Origin: an uncultured Veillonella sp.
GTDB taxonomy: Bacteria > Bacillota_C > Negativicutes > Veillonellales > Veillonellaceae
Reading direction: 5' to 3'
Assembly: GCA_900765235.1 (NCBI GenBank)
Contig: CAAFRK010000013.1
Coordinates: 1-15,965, forward strand
DNA length: 15,965 nt
A program made the translations under genes and the position numbers. The notes under the pieces are model-generated. The model worked only from the letters and a program-made list of their open reading frames with translations. It was not told where the DNA came from and made no database searches. Positions 1-6,971 of this stretch are shown here, piece after piece (the stretch's first letter is position 1; each line of letters opens with the position of its first letter).

Positions 1-501
1 AGGTACCCCAGCTGGTAATAATAGGGTTGCCTTCATTTCATCGGTATAAGCCGCCACATAGCGAGGCACTTCTGGTCTTGTGCCGACAAAGCTCATATCG
101 CCTAAAAGGATATTGATAAGCTGAGGCAATTCATCAAGACGACAACTACGAAGCATATTTCCAACCTTAGTAACACGCATATCATTTTGTGATGTCACTT
201 GAGCACCTAATGATTCTGCATTTTTTACCATTGTGCGAAATTTATAGATGCCAAAGGTACGGCCATACTGTGTAACCCGTGTTTGACGAAAGAAAACCTC
301 TCCTTCGCTATCCCGTTTAATCATAATAGCTAACACAAGAAATACAGGGCTCAATATAATGAGCATCCCTGCGGCCATAAGGCGGTCAAAAATACTTTTA
401 CATAAAAGGCTCCCACGCTTTTGATTTAACAATTCAAAATAAGGACGCACAGCTTCACACTGCAGCTCTTTTGGGAGATCGTGAAAGTTTTTTACTAGCA
501 T
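1..501 (-). CDS. Undecaprenyl-phosphate sugar-1-phosphate transferase, PglC/WcaJ C-terminal type (partial, 3' end outside window)
   Basis: Bacterial sugar transferase of the monotopic phosphoglycosyl transferase family. It would transfer a sugar-1-phosphate from a UDP-sugar to undecaprenyl phosphate at the inner face of the inner membrane, the first membrane step of glycan assembly. The 167 visible residues contain one N-terminal membrane segment (about 33-62) with the Ser51-Pro52 break typical of the re-entrant helix. A basic FRQxR...YKFRTM segment (about 71-91) and the DELPQL block follow, in which Asp123-Glu124 match the catalytic DE dyad. The block DMSFVGTRPEVPRYV (135-149) is also present. 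The ATG at 501 overlaps the stop of the aminotransferase gene (ATGCTAG) and has AAGGA about 11 bases upstream, so the two genes are probably translationally coupled. There is no large N-terminal multi-TM domain, so it is the short PglC-like form rather than full WcaJ. The sugar substrate is inferred from neighbours only, and any fused C-terminal domain would be outside the window. Confidence 0.9.
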   Translation of the reverse strand, partial: MLVKNFHDLPKELQCEAVRPYFELLNQKRGSLLCKSIFDRLMAAGMLIILSPVFLVLAIMIKRDSEGEVFFRQTRVTQYGRTFGIYKFRTMVKNAESLGAQVTSQNDMRVTKVGNMLRSCRLDELPQLINILLGDMSFVGTRPEVPRYVAAYTDEMKATLLLPAGVP

Positions 502-1694
502 TCCGTAATAATCCTTTTAAACTGTTCAATGATATATTGCACTTCTTCATCTGTTAGCAATGTATGAAGAGGCAATGTGATTTCATTTTTAAACTGATTA
601 TAAGCATTTGGATAATCATCGATGGTAAATCCTAAATTCTTATAAGCCGTGTGCATCGGAATTGGTTTATAATGTACATTCGTTGCAATACCAGCTTCAG
701 CCATAGCTTCAATTACCTTGTTTCGATATTCAGCATCTCGTCCATCTAAACGTACTAAATACAAGTGCCCACTACTTTGATGTTCATCAGTATAATGATG
801 TAGCAATGTAACCGGTAAGTCTTTAAAAGCTGCATCATAAGCTTCGATGATTTCTTTACGACGTGCTAACAATTTTGGGTACCGCTCAAATTGAGCTAAT
901 CCAATAGCCGCCATAATATCGGTCATATTACATTTATAATAGGTACCTTTAATATCATATTCCCAAGCGCCTGCTTTTGTTTTAGCAAGAGCATCCTTAT
1001 CTTGACCATGCAAAGATAATAATTGGAATTGCTTATAAATAGCTTCATCATCGATACCATCTATGTGTCGCCATGTAGCACAGCCCCCTTCAGCAGTTGT
1101 AAAATTCTTTACTGCATGGAAGGAAAAACTGCTGAAATCAGCTACATTACCTGTTGGTGTACCTTTATATGAGGCCCCAAAGGAGTGTGCACAGTCCGCT
1201 ACAATAGGAATATGTGCCAATGCTTTTTGAATATCATTAGATGGTGTAAAGAGAGATTTCTTTTCTTCTACAATGGAACGCAAACGATCGTAGTCACAAG
1301 GGACACCAGCAATATCTACGGGGATAATAGCTTTTGTTTTTGGAGTAATAGCACGAGCCACTGCATCGTAATCCATTTCAAATGAATCTTTTTGGGTATC
1401 TACAAGAACTAGTGTAGCCCCCACATGAACAACAGGACTTGCACTAGCTGTATAGGAATAAGCACTAGTAATTACTTCATCGCCGGGGCCAATACCTAAT
1501 ACACGAAGAGACATCTCAAGCGCCGCGGTAGCAGAGTTTAAACAAACAGCTTTAGGTGTACCTAACTGTGCCGCAATCTTTTTCTCTAATTCTTTTGTGC
1601 GCGGACCAGTTGTAATCCAACCACTTTTTAAGGCTTCTACAACTTCATTGATTTCTAACTCTGTAATATCTGGAGGGGAAAAATTAATTTTCAT
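495..1694 (-). CDS. DegT/DnrJ/EryC1/StrS-family PLP-dependent sugar aminotransferase
   Basis: PLP-dependent aminotransferase that converts a nucleotide-linked 4-keto (or 3-keto) sugar to an amino sugar in the cytosol. Numbering from the chosen start, the protein has 399 residues. It shows the N-terminal SGWITTGP segment, a VADCAHSFGA block whose Asp167 should contact the PLP pyridine nitrogen, and SFHAVKNFTTAEGG, whose Lys196 should form the PLP Schiff base. This lysine block resembles the PseC/ArnB groups more than PglE. The start at 1694 is preferred because AGGTG at 1701-1705 sits six bases before it. The in-frame GTG at 1703 and ATG at 1700 overlap or crowd that site. It lies upstream of, and overlaps by seven bases, the sugar transferase gene. 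With the PglF-like dehydratase in the same operon, the likely product is a UDP-4-amino-6-deoxy-hexose. That substrate is inferred. Confidence 0.92.
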   Translation of the reverse strand: MKINFSPPDITELEINEVVEALKSGWITTGPRTKELEKKIAAQLGTPKAVCLNSATAALEMSLRVLGIGPGDEVITSAYSYTASASPVVHVGATLVLVDTQKDSFEMDYDAVARAITPKTKAIIPVDIAGVPCDYDRLRSIVEEKKSLFTPSNDIQKALAHIPIVADCAHSFGASYKGTPTGNVADFSSFSFHAVKNFTTAEGGCATWRHIDGIDDEAIYKQFQLLSLHGQDKDALAKTKAGAWEYDIKGTYYKCNMTDIMAAIGLAQFERYPKLLARRKEIIEAYDAAFKDLPVTLLHHYTDEHQSSGHLYLVRLDGRDAEYRNKVIEAMAEAGIATNVHYKPIPMHTAYKNLGFTIDDYPNAYNQFKNEITLPLHTLLTDEEVQYIIEQFKRIITEC

Positions 1695-1733
1695 ATACAT
1701 CACCTCATGACTTTCTGTACCTTATGGATACGC

Positions 1734-1750
1734 TTGATTTATCAAATCAA
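1734..1750. repeat. Small perfect inverted repeat in the kinase-aminotransferase gap
   Basis: Seven-base perfect arms (TTGATTT / AAATCAA) flank a three-base loop in the 73-base gap after the kinase-like gene. No T-run follows on the minus strand, so this is not a convincing terminator. It could be an RNA processing or stability element, or chance in AT-rich DNA. Confidence 0.3.
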
Positions 1751-1767
1751 ATTTATATTAATTACTA

Positions 1768-2379
1768 CTACGCATCAAGTACTATGGATTCTAGTAGAGG
1801 AATACCAACCTGAGTCAGTCGTTTTTTTGCTTCTATTAGATCTTTAGGACTAGCTACTTCATTTTTAACAACAAGCATAACGCCATCAGATTTTTCAGCT
1901 AATACAATAGCATCCGTAACATCTAATACAGGCGGTGTATCAATGATAACCACATCGTATTCATCGCGAATATATTCCCAAATTGTAGATAACTTACTAG
2001 AATCTACTACTTCAGAAGGATGCTCAACTATCTCGCCGGCAGTAAGCACATCCAAATGAGGAATTATATTACGATGAATGGTTAAATCTTCATCCATGAT
2101 AACTGCATTTGTAAGACCTTTATTTTGTACATTGAATGCTACATGCTGTACTGGATTACGTAAATTACCATCTACTAAAAGAACTTTATTATTATTCTTT
2201 GATAGAGCTATTGCCGTATTGGCCGCCACCTCAGAGGTACCTTCTCCACTAGTAGCAGCTGTAATACAAATTATCTTACTTTTATGTTGATTGCATACGT
2301 ATTGTAAATTGCTGCGCAATGTACGATATGCCTCTACTAGCGGTGTATCACCACGTTCATTAGAAATTAGTCTTATCAT
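1768..2379 (-). CDS. CpsD/CapB-type BY-kinase homologue with degenerate ATP site (probable pseudokinase)
   Basis: A 203-residue cytoplasmic protein with the fold of bacterial tyrosine kinases that regulate polysaccharide co-polymerases. Retained: the oligomerisation helix EAYRTLR (16-22), the Walker B strand VVIIDTPP (143-150, Asp147) and the LTAG...PSEVV segment (112-125). Lost: Walker A reads GEGTSE (45-50) where the family has GEGKST, so Thr48 replaces the phosphate-binding lysine. Walker A' reads VDGNLR (69-74), so Asn72 replaces the second aspartate. The protein stops right after its last predicted beta strand, at three consecutive stop codons (TAG TAG TAA), without the tyrosine-rich tail that is autophosphorylated in active kinases. 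The frame is otherwise intact, which argues against a pseudogene. Its AGAGG ribosome site lies inside the last codons of the co-polymerase gene, giving coupled translation. Family assignment is firm; loss of ATP binding and kinase activity is inferred. Confidence 0.88.
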   Translation of the reverse strand: MIRLISNERGDTPLVEAYRTLRSNLQYVCNQHKSKIICITAATSGEGTSEVAANTAIALSKNNNKVLLVDGNLRNPVQHVAFNVQNKGLTNAVIMDEDLTIHRNIIPHLDVLTAGEIVEHPSEVVDSSKLSTIWEYIRDEYDVVIIDTPPVLDVTDAIVLAEKSDGVMLVVKNEVASPKDLIEAKKRLTQVGIPLLESIVLDA

Positions 2380-2380
2380 A

Positions 2381-3826
2381 TTAACCTCTCACTTTGCGCC
2401 ACAATGCTACGATACGATTACTAGGTTCTTCATATTCCTTTTCTTCATGATTTGGAATGACACCTAAGTTATCAATACCAAGAATCTCATTGATTTCTTG
2501 TACGGATTGAACCTTGCGATTACAGAAGAACTGACCCAATGTGTAAAGGCAACCAAGAATAATTCCTAAAATTGCAGAGCCTAATAAAATAAGTACTTTA
2601 CGAGGAGCAATAGCTTTTTCTGGCAATGTAGGAGCATCTACGATTTGCACTTCATTTGGCACCATTACTTCTGCTACCTTGGCTTCTTCTAAGCGTTTTG
2701 ATAGCATTTCGTAAATATCTTGTGCTACATCTACATCACGTTTGGCTTGAATATAACCACGTTCTTTTTCTGGTAGGTTTTTCATAGCCTCTTCGTTTTC
2801 TTTATCAAGTTCAGCCAATGTAGACTCTTTACCTTGTGCTACGGCTAAAGCCGCTTCATTTCTGAATTTATCGGCCAACAAACCTTGTTGAGCAGAATTG
2901 CTAGATGGTGCTTGTTGGGTTGCAATAGCATTAATCTCAGCATTTAAGCCGCTTTTTGCTTCTTCAATTTGTTGGTTAAGTTCTTTCATCGCAGGATGCT
3001 CATCAGTATATTTGCCAATATAGGAAGCCCTACGAGATTCTAAATCGGCTAGTTGACCTTTATAAGCCTGAACGGTAGCACTATCAGCAATACTTTTACC
3101 CGCAGAACCCAATTGCTCATTAATACTGCCCAATGCTGCTTGCGCTGTTTCTAAATCAAGTTGATTTTGAGCTTTCTCACGATCGATAAGAGTAATCTTA
3201 TCCGTTAATCCCTTCATTTGATCTGCGGTGGAGTAAACCTTGTTATCCACTTGGAATTGTTGCAATTTCTTTTCTGCTTGCTCCAATTCTTCTTTTGCAG
3301 TTACTACGCGTTTTTGCAAGAACTCGCGTGTCGTACGTTGCTCAACATGTGAAATGTCTGCTAAGCGATTCAAGAATGTATCAATTAATAATTGATTTGC
3401 CTCTTGAGCTTGTTCTGGACTTTTACCTGTGACACTAACTTGTAATAATTCAGTTTCTTTATATGGTTTTGTTTCGATACGCGTTTTAACAAACTCTTCG
3501 TATGTAGGTGCTTTACCTGTTCCCTCTGGATCTTCAATCGCGGAAATAACAGGTTCTACAACATTACGACTCTTTAAGATTTCTGCATCTGTATTCATCA
3601 ATTGACGTGCCATAGAATCAGAATAACCATTAGCACTTGATAATACAGAGTTACTTAAACCTTGAGATTGTTTAATGCGCAACATAGATGTAGATTGATA
3701 GGTAGATGGTGCTAACAGGCTATATGCACCACCTAATACAATACAAGCAACCGTTACATTGATAATTTTACGGCGCCGTTTAACGAGGACTCTACCGACC
3801 TCTTTTAAATCAATAATTTGTTCCAC
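2381..3826 (-). CDS. Wzz/Wzc-type polysaccharide co-polymerase (chain-length determinant), kinase-less
   Basis: An inner-membrane polysaccharide co-polymerase expected to set chain length and connect synthesis to export. From the GTG at 3826 it has 481 residues. TM1 is about 20-38 after a basic KRRRK stretch. A long periplasmic part rich in predicted coiled coil (about 150-385) follows, then a proline-containing segment (PTLPEKAIAPRK) leading into TM2 (about 411-434), and a 47-residue cytosolic tail. The tail carries the SVQEINEILG...LGVIP linker that precedes the kinase domain in fused Wzc proteins, but here the kinase is a separate gene one base downstream. The start is chosen because AAAGGGG at 3834-3840 lies seven bases upstream of GTG. 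A longer in-frame start at 3907 has no ribosome site and would add a basic, cysteine-containing stretch atypical for the family. The 120-base gap before it contains no convincing promoter. Confidence 0.9.
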   Translation of the reverse strand: MEQIIDLKEVGRVLVKRRRKIINVTVACIVLGGAYSLLAPSTYQSTSMLRIKQSQGLSNSVLSSANGYSDSMARQLMNTDAEILKSRNVVEPVISAIEDPEGTGKAPTYEEFVKTRIETKPYKETELLQVSVTGKSPEQAQEANQLLIDTFLNRLADISHVEQRTTREFLQKRVVTAKEELEQAEKKLQQFQVDNKVYSTADQMKGLTDKITLIDREKAQNQLDLETAQAALGSINEQLGSAGKSIADSATVQAYKGQLADLESRRASYIGKYTDEHPAMKELNQQIEEAKSGLNAEINAIATQQAPSSNSAQQGLLADKFRNEAALAVAQGKESTLAELDKENEEAMKNLPEKERGYIQAKRDVDVAQDIYEMLSKRLEEAKVAEVMVPNEVQIVDAPTLPEKAIAPRKVLILLGSAILGIILGCLYTLGQFFCNRKVQSVQEINEILGIDNLGVIPNHEEKEYEEPSNRIVALWRKVRG

Positions 3827-3833
3827 CCATATA

Positions 3834-3840
3834 CCCCTTT
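3834..3840 (-). promoter_or_regulatory. Ribosome binding site that fixes the GTG start of the co-polymerase gene
   Basis: AAAGGGG on the minus strand lies seven bases before GTG at 3824-3826. An overlapping ATG sits closer but out of frame, and the upstream in-frame GTG at 3907 has no comparable site. Confidence 0.75.
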
Positions 3841-3946
3841 CTGTGAAAGTATACAAACAACAGGGTCTCTCCCTTTTAGGAATATGTACTGTATATCTCC
3901 CTCTCACGTAGATTACAGTTTTAAATAAATGATTGTAACTAAATTG

Positions 3947-5773
3947 TTATACATTATGATTTGGATGATATGTAGGAACAATATCTTGTAATACATTGAT
4001 TACATCCAAATCAGATTTGCATGTTTCAAAGCGATCGATTTCACCACTTAACCATTCTTGGTCTACATCTTCTAATGCAGCTTCAAAAATCTTCTTATGT
4101 GTAGTTGTGTTCGTGCCTTCTTCAGCAGTTAATAATTCTTCATATAGTTTTTCGCCTGGACGTAAGCCAGTAAATTCAATACGAATATCTTTATCAGGCT
4201 CATATCCAGAAAGACGAATCATATTCTTCGCTAAATCAACAATTTTCACTGGTTCACCCATATCTAACAAGAACACTTCACCACCATTCCCCATCGCACC
4301 AGCTTGTAATACAAGTTGACTTGCTTCTGGAATAGTCATAAAGTAACGAGTCATTTCGGGATCTGTAACGGTTACAGGGCCGCCAGCTTCAATTTGTTTG
4401 CGGAATAATGGAATAACAGAACCTCGACTACCAAGAACATTACCAAAGCGAACAGTAATAAACTTTGTATCGTACTTATGATTCATACCAAGTACAACCT
4501 TTTCTGCCACTCGCTTTGTAGCCCCCATGACACTTGTTGGATTTACCGCTTTGTCTGTGGAAATCATAACAAAACGTTCAACACCATGTGCCCCTGCTAC
4601 ATCTGCTACATTACGAGTACCATAAATATTATTTAGCACCGCTGCAATTGGTTGAATTTCCATAAGTGGTACATGTTTGTGAGCTGCTGCATGGAACACT
4701 ACATCTGGTTCATAGTCAGTAAAAATTTGGTCTAACTGATTTTTATCTCGAATATCAGCAATAATGGGAACCAAAGTCCCTTCAGGTACAATGGATCGCA
4801 ACTCTTGGTGAATAAGATAAATACTATTTTCACCATGTCCTAGTAACAATAGTTTTTTAGGTTTTACCCGCAGTACTTGACGACAGATTTCAGAACCAAT
4901 AGAACCACCTGCACCAGTAACAAGAATGACTTTATCTTTCAAATATGGTTCTACTTTTGATGTGTCTAGATGAATCTCATCACGTTCCAATAAATCTTCA
5001 ATGGAAATAGGATGCAAATGAGATACTAAAACCTCATCATCTAATAATTGGTACATCCCAGGTAATGTGTTGATCTTACATTTTAGAGGTGAGCAGATTT
5101 CCATGATTTCTCGAATAACATCACGCTTTACCGATGGCATAGCAATGATAATTTCTTCAACCTTATATCTTGCTACAAGCATTGGAATATCTTCACGATT
5201 CCCTAAAATTCTAAAGCCATTCATAAGGCGGTTATGTTTGAACATATCATCATCTACAAAGCCAATGATTCGACGAGAGCGCTTATGATATCGCTCTATT
5301 TCACGAGCAATAGTTGCACCGGCATCACCAGCACCTATAATGAGTGTATTTACTTGGCCACTTTCACCATCGTCCCCATTACTATAATGAAGTGCCACAT
5401 AATGAAGTAACATACGTCCCATACCAACGGTACCGGTAGTTAAAAACCATGTAATAAAATAGATAGAACGTGGTAAAGATTTGCCAAAAGCAAACATGGA
5501 GGAATAAAAGATTGCTGTACCAATAGTTGTAGCTACAAAAACAGCTAGAACCTCTCTCATCCCTGCATAACGCCATATGCGCGTATATAGGTGCATGACC
5601 AAGAACATCAACATATATGAAACCAATAATAATGGCAATGCATCTACCATTTGATCAATATATCGAGGTTCTATATAACCATCAAATCTAATAAATAAAC
5701 TGATAAATGCAACAATAACAATTGTCGCAATATCGGCAATAAACAGTATGGCTGGTAATAAATATGAACGCAA
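3947..5773 (-). CDS. Membrane-bound UDP-GlcNAc-type 4,6-dehydratase, PglF/WbpM/CapD family
   Basis: A 608-residue inner-membrane protein of the long SDR dehydratase family. It converts a UDP-HexNAc, normally UDP-GlcNAc, to the 4-keto-6-deoxy sugar. Four hydrophobic segments occupy about 5-27, 45-63, 74-95 and 103-128. A first Rossmann-like domain begins at IIGAGDAG (145-152). The catalytic SDR domain begins at VTGAGGSIGSE (285-295). The active-site region reads STDKAVNPTSVMGATKR (405-421). Met416 stands where most SDRs have tyrosine, with Lys420 four residues later, which is the Ser-Met-Lys variant known from WbpM/FlaA1-type dehydratases and not a defect. The start is TTG at 5773, supported by AAGGGGG seven bases upstream and by the need to include TM1. 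It lies 36 bases after the export protein gene. With the downstream aminotransferase it probably supplies a 4-amino-6-deoxy sugar. The exact UDP-sugar is inferred from the family. Confidence 0.93.
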   Translation of the reverse strand: MRSYLLPAILFIADIATIVIVAFISLFIRFDGYIEPRYIDQMVDALPLLLVSYMLMFLVMHLYTRIWRYAGMREVLAVFVATTIGTAIFYSSMFAFGKSLPRSIYFITWFLTTGTVGMGRMLLHYVALHYSNGDDGESGQVNTLIIGAGDAGATIAREIERYHKRSRRIIGFVDDDMFKHNRLMNGFRILGNREDIPMLVARYKVEEIIIAMPSVKRDVIREIMEICSPLKCKINTLPGMYQLLDDEVLVSHLHPISIEDLLERDEIHLDTSKVEPYLKDKVILVTGAGGSIGSEICRQVLRVKPKKLLLLGHGENSIYLIHQELRSIVPEGTLVPIIADIRDKNQLDQIFTDYEPDVVFHAAAHKHVPLMEIQPIAAVLNNIYGTRNVADVAGAHGVERFVMISTDKAVNPTSVMGATKRVAEKVVLGMNHKYDTKFITVRFGNVLGSRGSVIPLFRKQIEAGGPVTVTDPEMTRYFMTIPEASQLVLQAGAMGNGGEVFLLDMGEPVKIVDLAKNMIRLSGYEPDKDIRIEFTGLRPGEKLYEELLTAEEGTNTTTHKKIFEAALEDVDQEWLSGEIDRFETCKSDLDVINVLQDIVPTYHPNHNV

Positions 5774-5780
5774 AAGAACG

Positions 5781-5787
5781 CCCCCTT
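5781..5787 (-). promoter_or_regulatory. Ribosome binding site supporting a TTG start for the dehydratase
   Basis: AAGGGGG on the minus strand, seven bases before TTG at 5771-5773. There is no ATG or GTG in the right frame upstream of TM1, so this site decides the unusual start codon. Confidence 0.7.
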
Positions 5788-5809
5788 ATATGTGAGATAA
5801 ACCCTATCC

Positions 5810-6553
5810 TTAATCTTTGCCGATTCGAGATACCATGTATGCGCCGGTCAAGATTGGAGCAATATCACGAGCAAAGTTAATGCGGCTATTTTTAGTCAAG
5901 TAAAGAACATCCCCTTCACGCATAATATAGTTTTCGGACATATCTCCAGTTTGTAACATACGATTTAAATTTATAGGAATTGGTTTTTCAGGATTATCTT
6001 GATGAATCAAGTAAATTTTCTTTTTAGCTGTATCCCAGTTAAAGCTATCAGCAGCACCAATAGCATCGATAACGGTACTAGACTTAGTCAATGTATAGGC
6101 ACCAGGTTTATTAATCTCACCGAATACATACACACGAACACCACCAAGTTTCGTAACATTTACAGTAATATCTGGATTAATAATGTAACGAGATAGACCT
6201 TGCTGTAATTGAGCCGTAAACTCATCTACGGTTAATCCATCTGCTTTTACTGGTCCCACCATAGGGAATGATACATATCCATCAGGACGGACAGTATACA
6301 TAATGTCGTTCCCATTACGTGTACCAAGATCCGCTTGTTGTACAACTTGAATGGTTAGTTCATCCCCTTGACGTAGACGATACTCTTTATCTGAGCTCAC
6401 AACAGATGCACTCGTTTCTAGTGGTGCATGACCTTCTGTTTGTAATGCTTTAGCATTGTAGGACTGTTCTGTTGTTACATTAACAGGTGCAGCCATAGAT
6501 GTTGTTGTGGCACATAAGAATGCTGCCATCATCATATACTGTTTTTTATTCAT
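5810..6553 (-). CDS. Outer-membrane polysaccharide export (OPX) protein, short Wza-like with SLBB domain
   Basis: Polysaccharide export protein expected to form the periplasmic and outer-membrane exit channel for the operon's glycan. It has 247 residues, well below the roughly 360-380 of E. coli Wza. A signal peptide (1-21, likely cleaved after SMA) precedes a poly_export domain (about 58-134, with YRLRQGDELTIQV and RPDGYVSFPMVGPV). An SLBB domain follows (about 138-215, with VYVFGEINKPGAY). The last residues (about 225-244) could form an amphipathic helix but are short. Cys14 is not in a lipobox (the preceding residues are AFL), so it does not look like a lipoprotein, unlike classical Wza. 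The ATG at 6553 has AGAGG six bases upstream. It is the first gene of the polysaccharide operon and requires an outer membrane, a key clue to a diderm host. Confidence 0.92.
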   Translation of the reverse strand: MNKKQYMMMAAFLCATTTSMAAPVNVTTEQSYNAKALQTEGHAPLETSASVVSSDKEYRLRQGDELTIQVVQQADLGTRNGNDIMYTVRPDGYVSFPMVGPVKADGLTVDEFTAQLQQGLSRYIINPDITVNVTKLGGVRVYVFGEINKPGAYTLTKSSTVIDAIGAADSFNWDTAKKKIYLIHQDNPEKPIPINLNRMLQTGDMSENYIMREGDVLYLTKNSRINFARDIAPILTGAYMVSRIGKD

Positions 6554-6886
6554 ACTTTACCTCTTTGATTTACATACAACCCACTCAATACATCACTTAT
6601 TTTCTAAGATTATTAATCCTAAAAAATCGGTTAAGTCATTTTATCATTATTTTAAATTTTCTTCCATAAACGCAGACCATTCTGAGCTAACTTCATCAAA
6701 ACTTTAAGAAGGAATCCCGTAAATATAAGGTTTTCACCATCTATTCATGGGTATTTTTTTACTCACTTCACTCACATTTCACCCGATTTTTTCATTTATT
6801 TTCGATAAATAAATTAAATATATATAAACTCAATTCACCATCGCTTCACAAAATCATCAAAATCTCATCAAATTTATTGATGAAAC
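6554..6886 (-). other. AT-rich leader/promoter region of the polysaccharide operon
   Basis: A 333-base gene-free stretch between the liv terminator and the export protein gene. It holds a weak extended -10 candidate (6638-6646), three copies of TCATCAAA (6693-6700, 6854-6861, 6865-6872), the last of which forms an inverted repeat with TTGATGA at 6877-6883, and two copies of TTCACCATC (6733-6741, 6834-6842). A near-palindrome around GATTATTAATC lies at about 6608-6618. No ORF with a ribosome site was found. The length and repeats suggest a regulated promoter, but no known regulator site is recognisable. Confidence 0.5.
6638..6646 (-). promoter_or_regulatory. Candidate extended -10 element for the polysaccharide operon
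   Basis: The minus strand reads TGATAAAAT, a TGn extension plus a 5/6 match to TATAAT. No good -35 hexamer lies 16-18 bases upstream. A start about seven bases downstream would give a leader of roughly 78 bases. Confidence 0.3.
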
Positions 6887-6933
6887 AAAAAAATAAGGTG
6901 TATATACTAGAAATCTAGTATATACACCTTATT
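6887..6933 (-). terminator. Strong rho-independent terminator of the liv operon
   Basis: Perfect 19-base inverted arms at 6892-6910 and 6915-6933 surround a 4-base loop. On the minus strand the 3' arm runs into a stretch of seven T (6893-6887). It lies 38 bases after the livF stop and separates the liv operon from the polysaccharide operon. On the plus strand no immediate T-run follows, so its direction is minus. Confidence 0.93.
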
Positions 6934-6971
6934 CAAAGTTTTTGACACTAATGATCGCTCTATATAATTAA

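Noticed and set aside
1695..1703. Aminotransferase start at GTG 1703 or ATG 1700
   Set aside because: They overlap or crowd the AGGTG ribosome site; ATG 1694 has six-base spacing and gives the usual family N-terminus.
1704..1767. Frameshifted tyrosine-rich tail of the kinase homologue
   Set aside because: No frame after the triple stop encodes a tyrosine cluster, so truncation is not explained by a simple frameshift in this gap.
3827..3907. N-terminal extension of the co-polymerase to an in-frame GTG at 3907
   Set aside because: No ribosome site precedes that GTG, the added residues are atypical for the family, and GTG 3826 has AAAGGGG at ideal spacing.
4800..5100. Missing catalytic tyrosine in the dehydratase SDR domain
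   Set aside because: Methionine at that position is the known WbpM/FlaA1-type variant, so it is not evidence of inactivation. The motif itself lies near 4510-4560.
5810..6553. Lipoprotein signal at Cys14 of the export protein
   Set aside because: The residues before the cysteine (AFL) do not fit a lipobox, and a signal peptidase I site after SMA is clearer.
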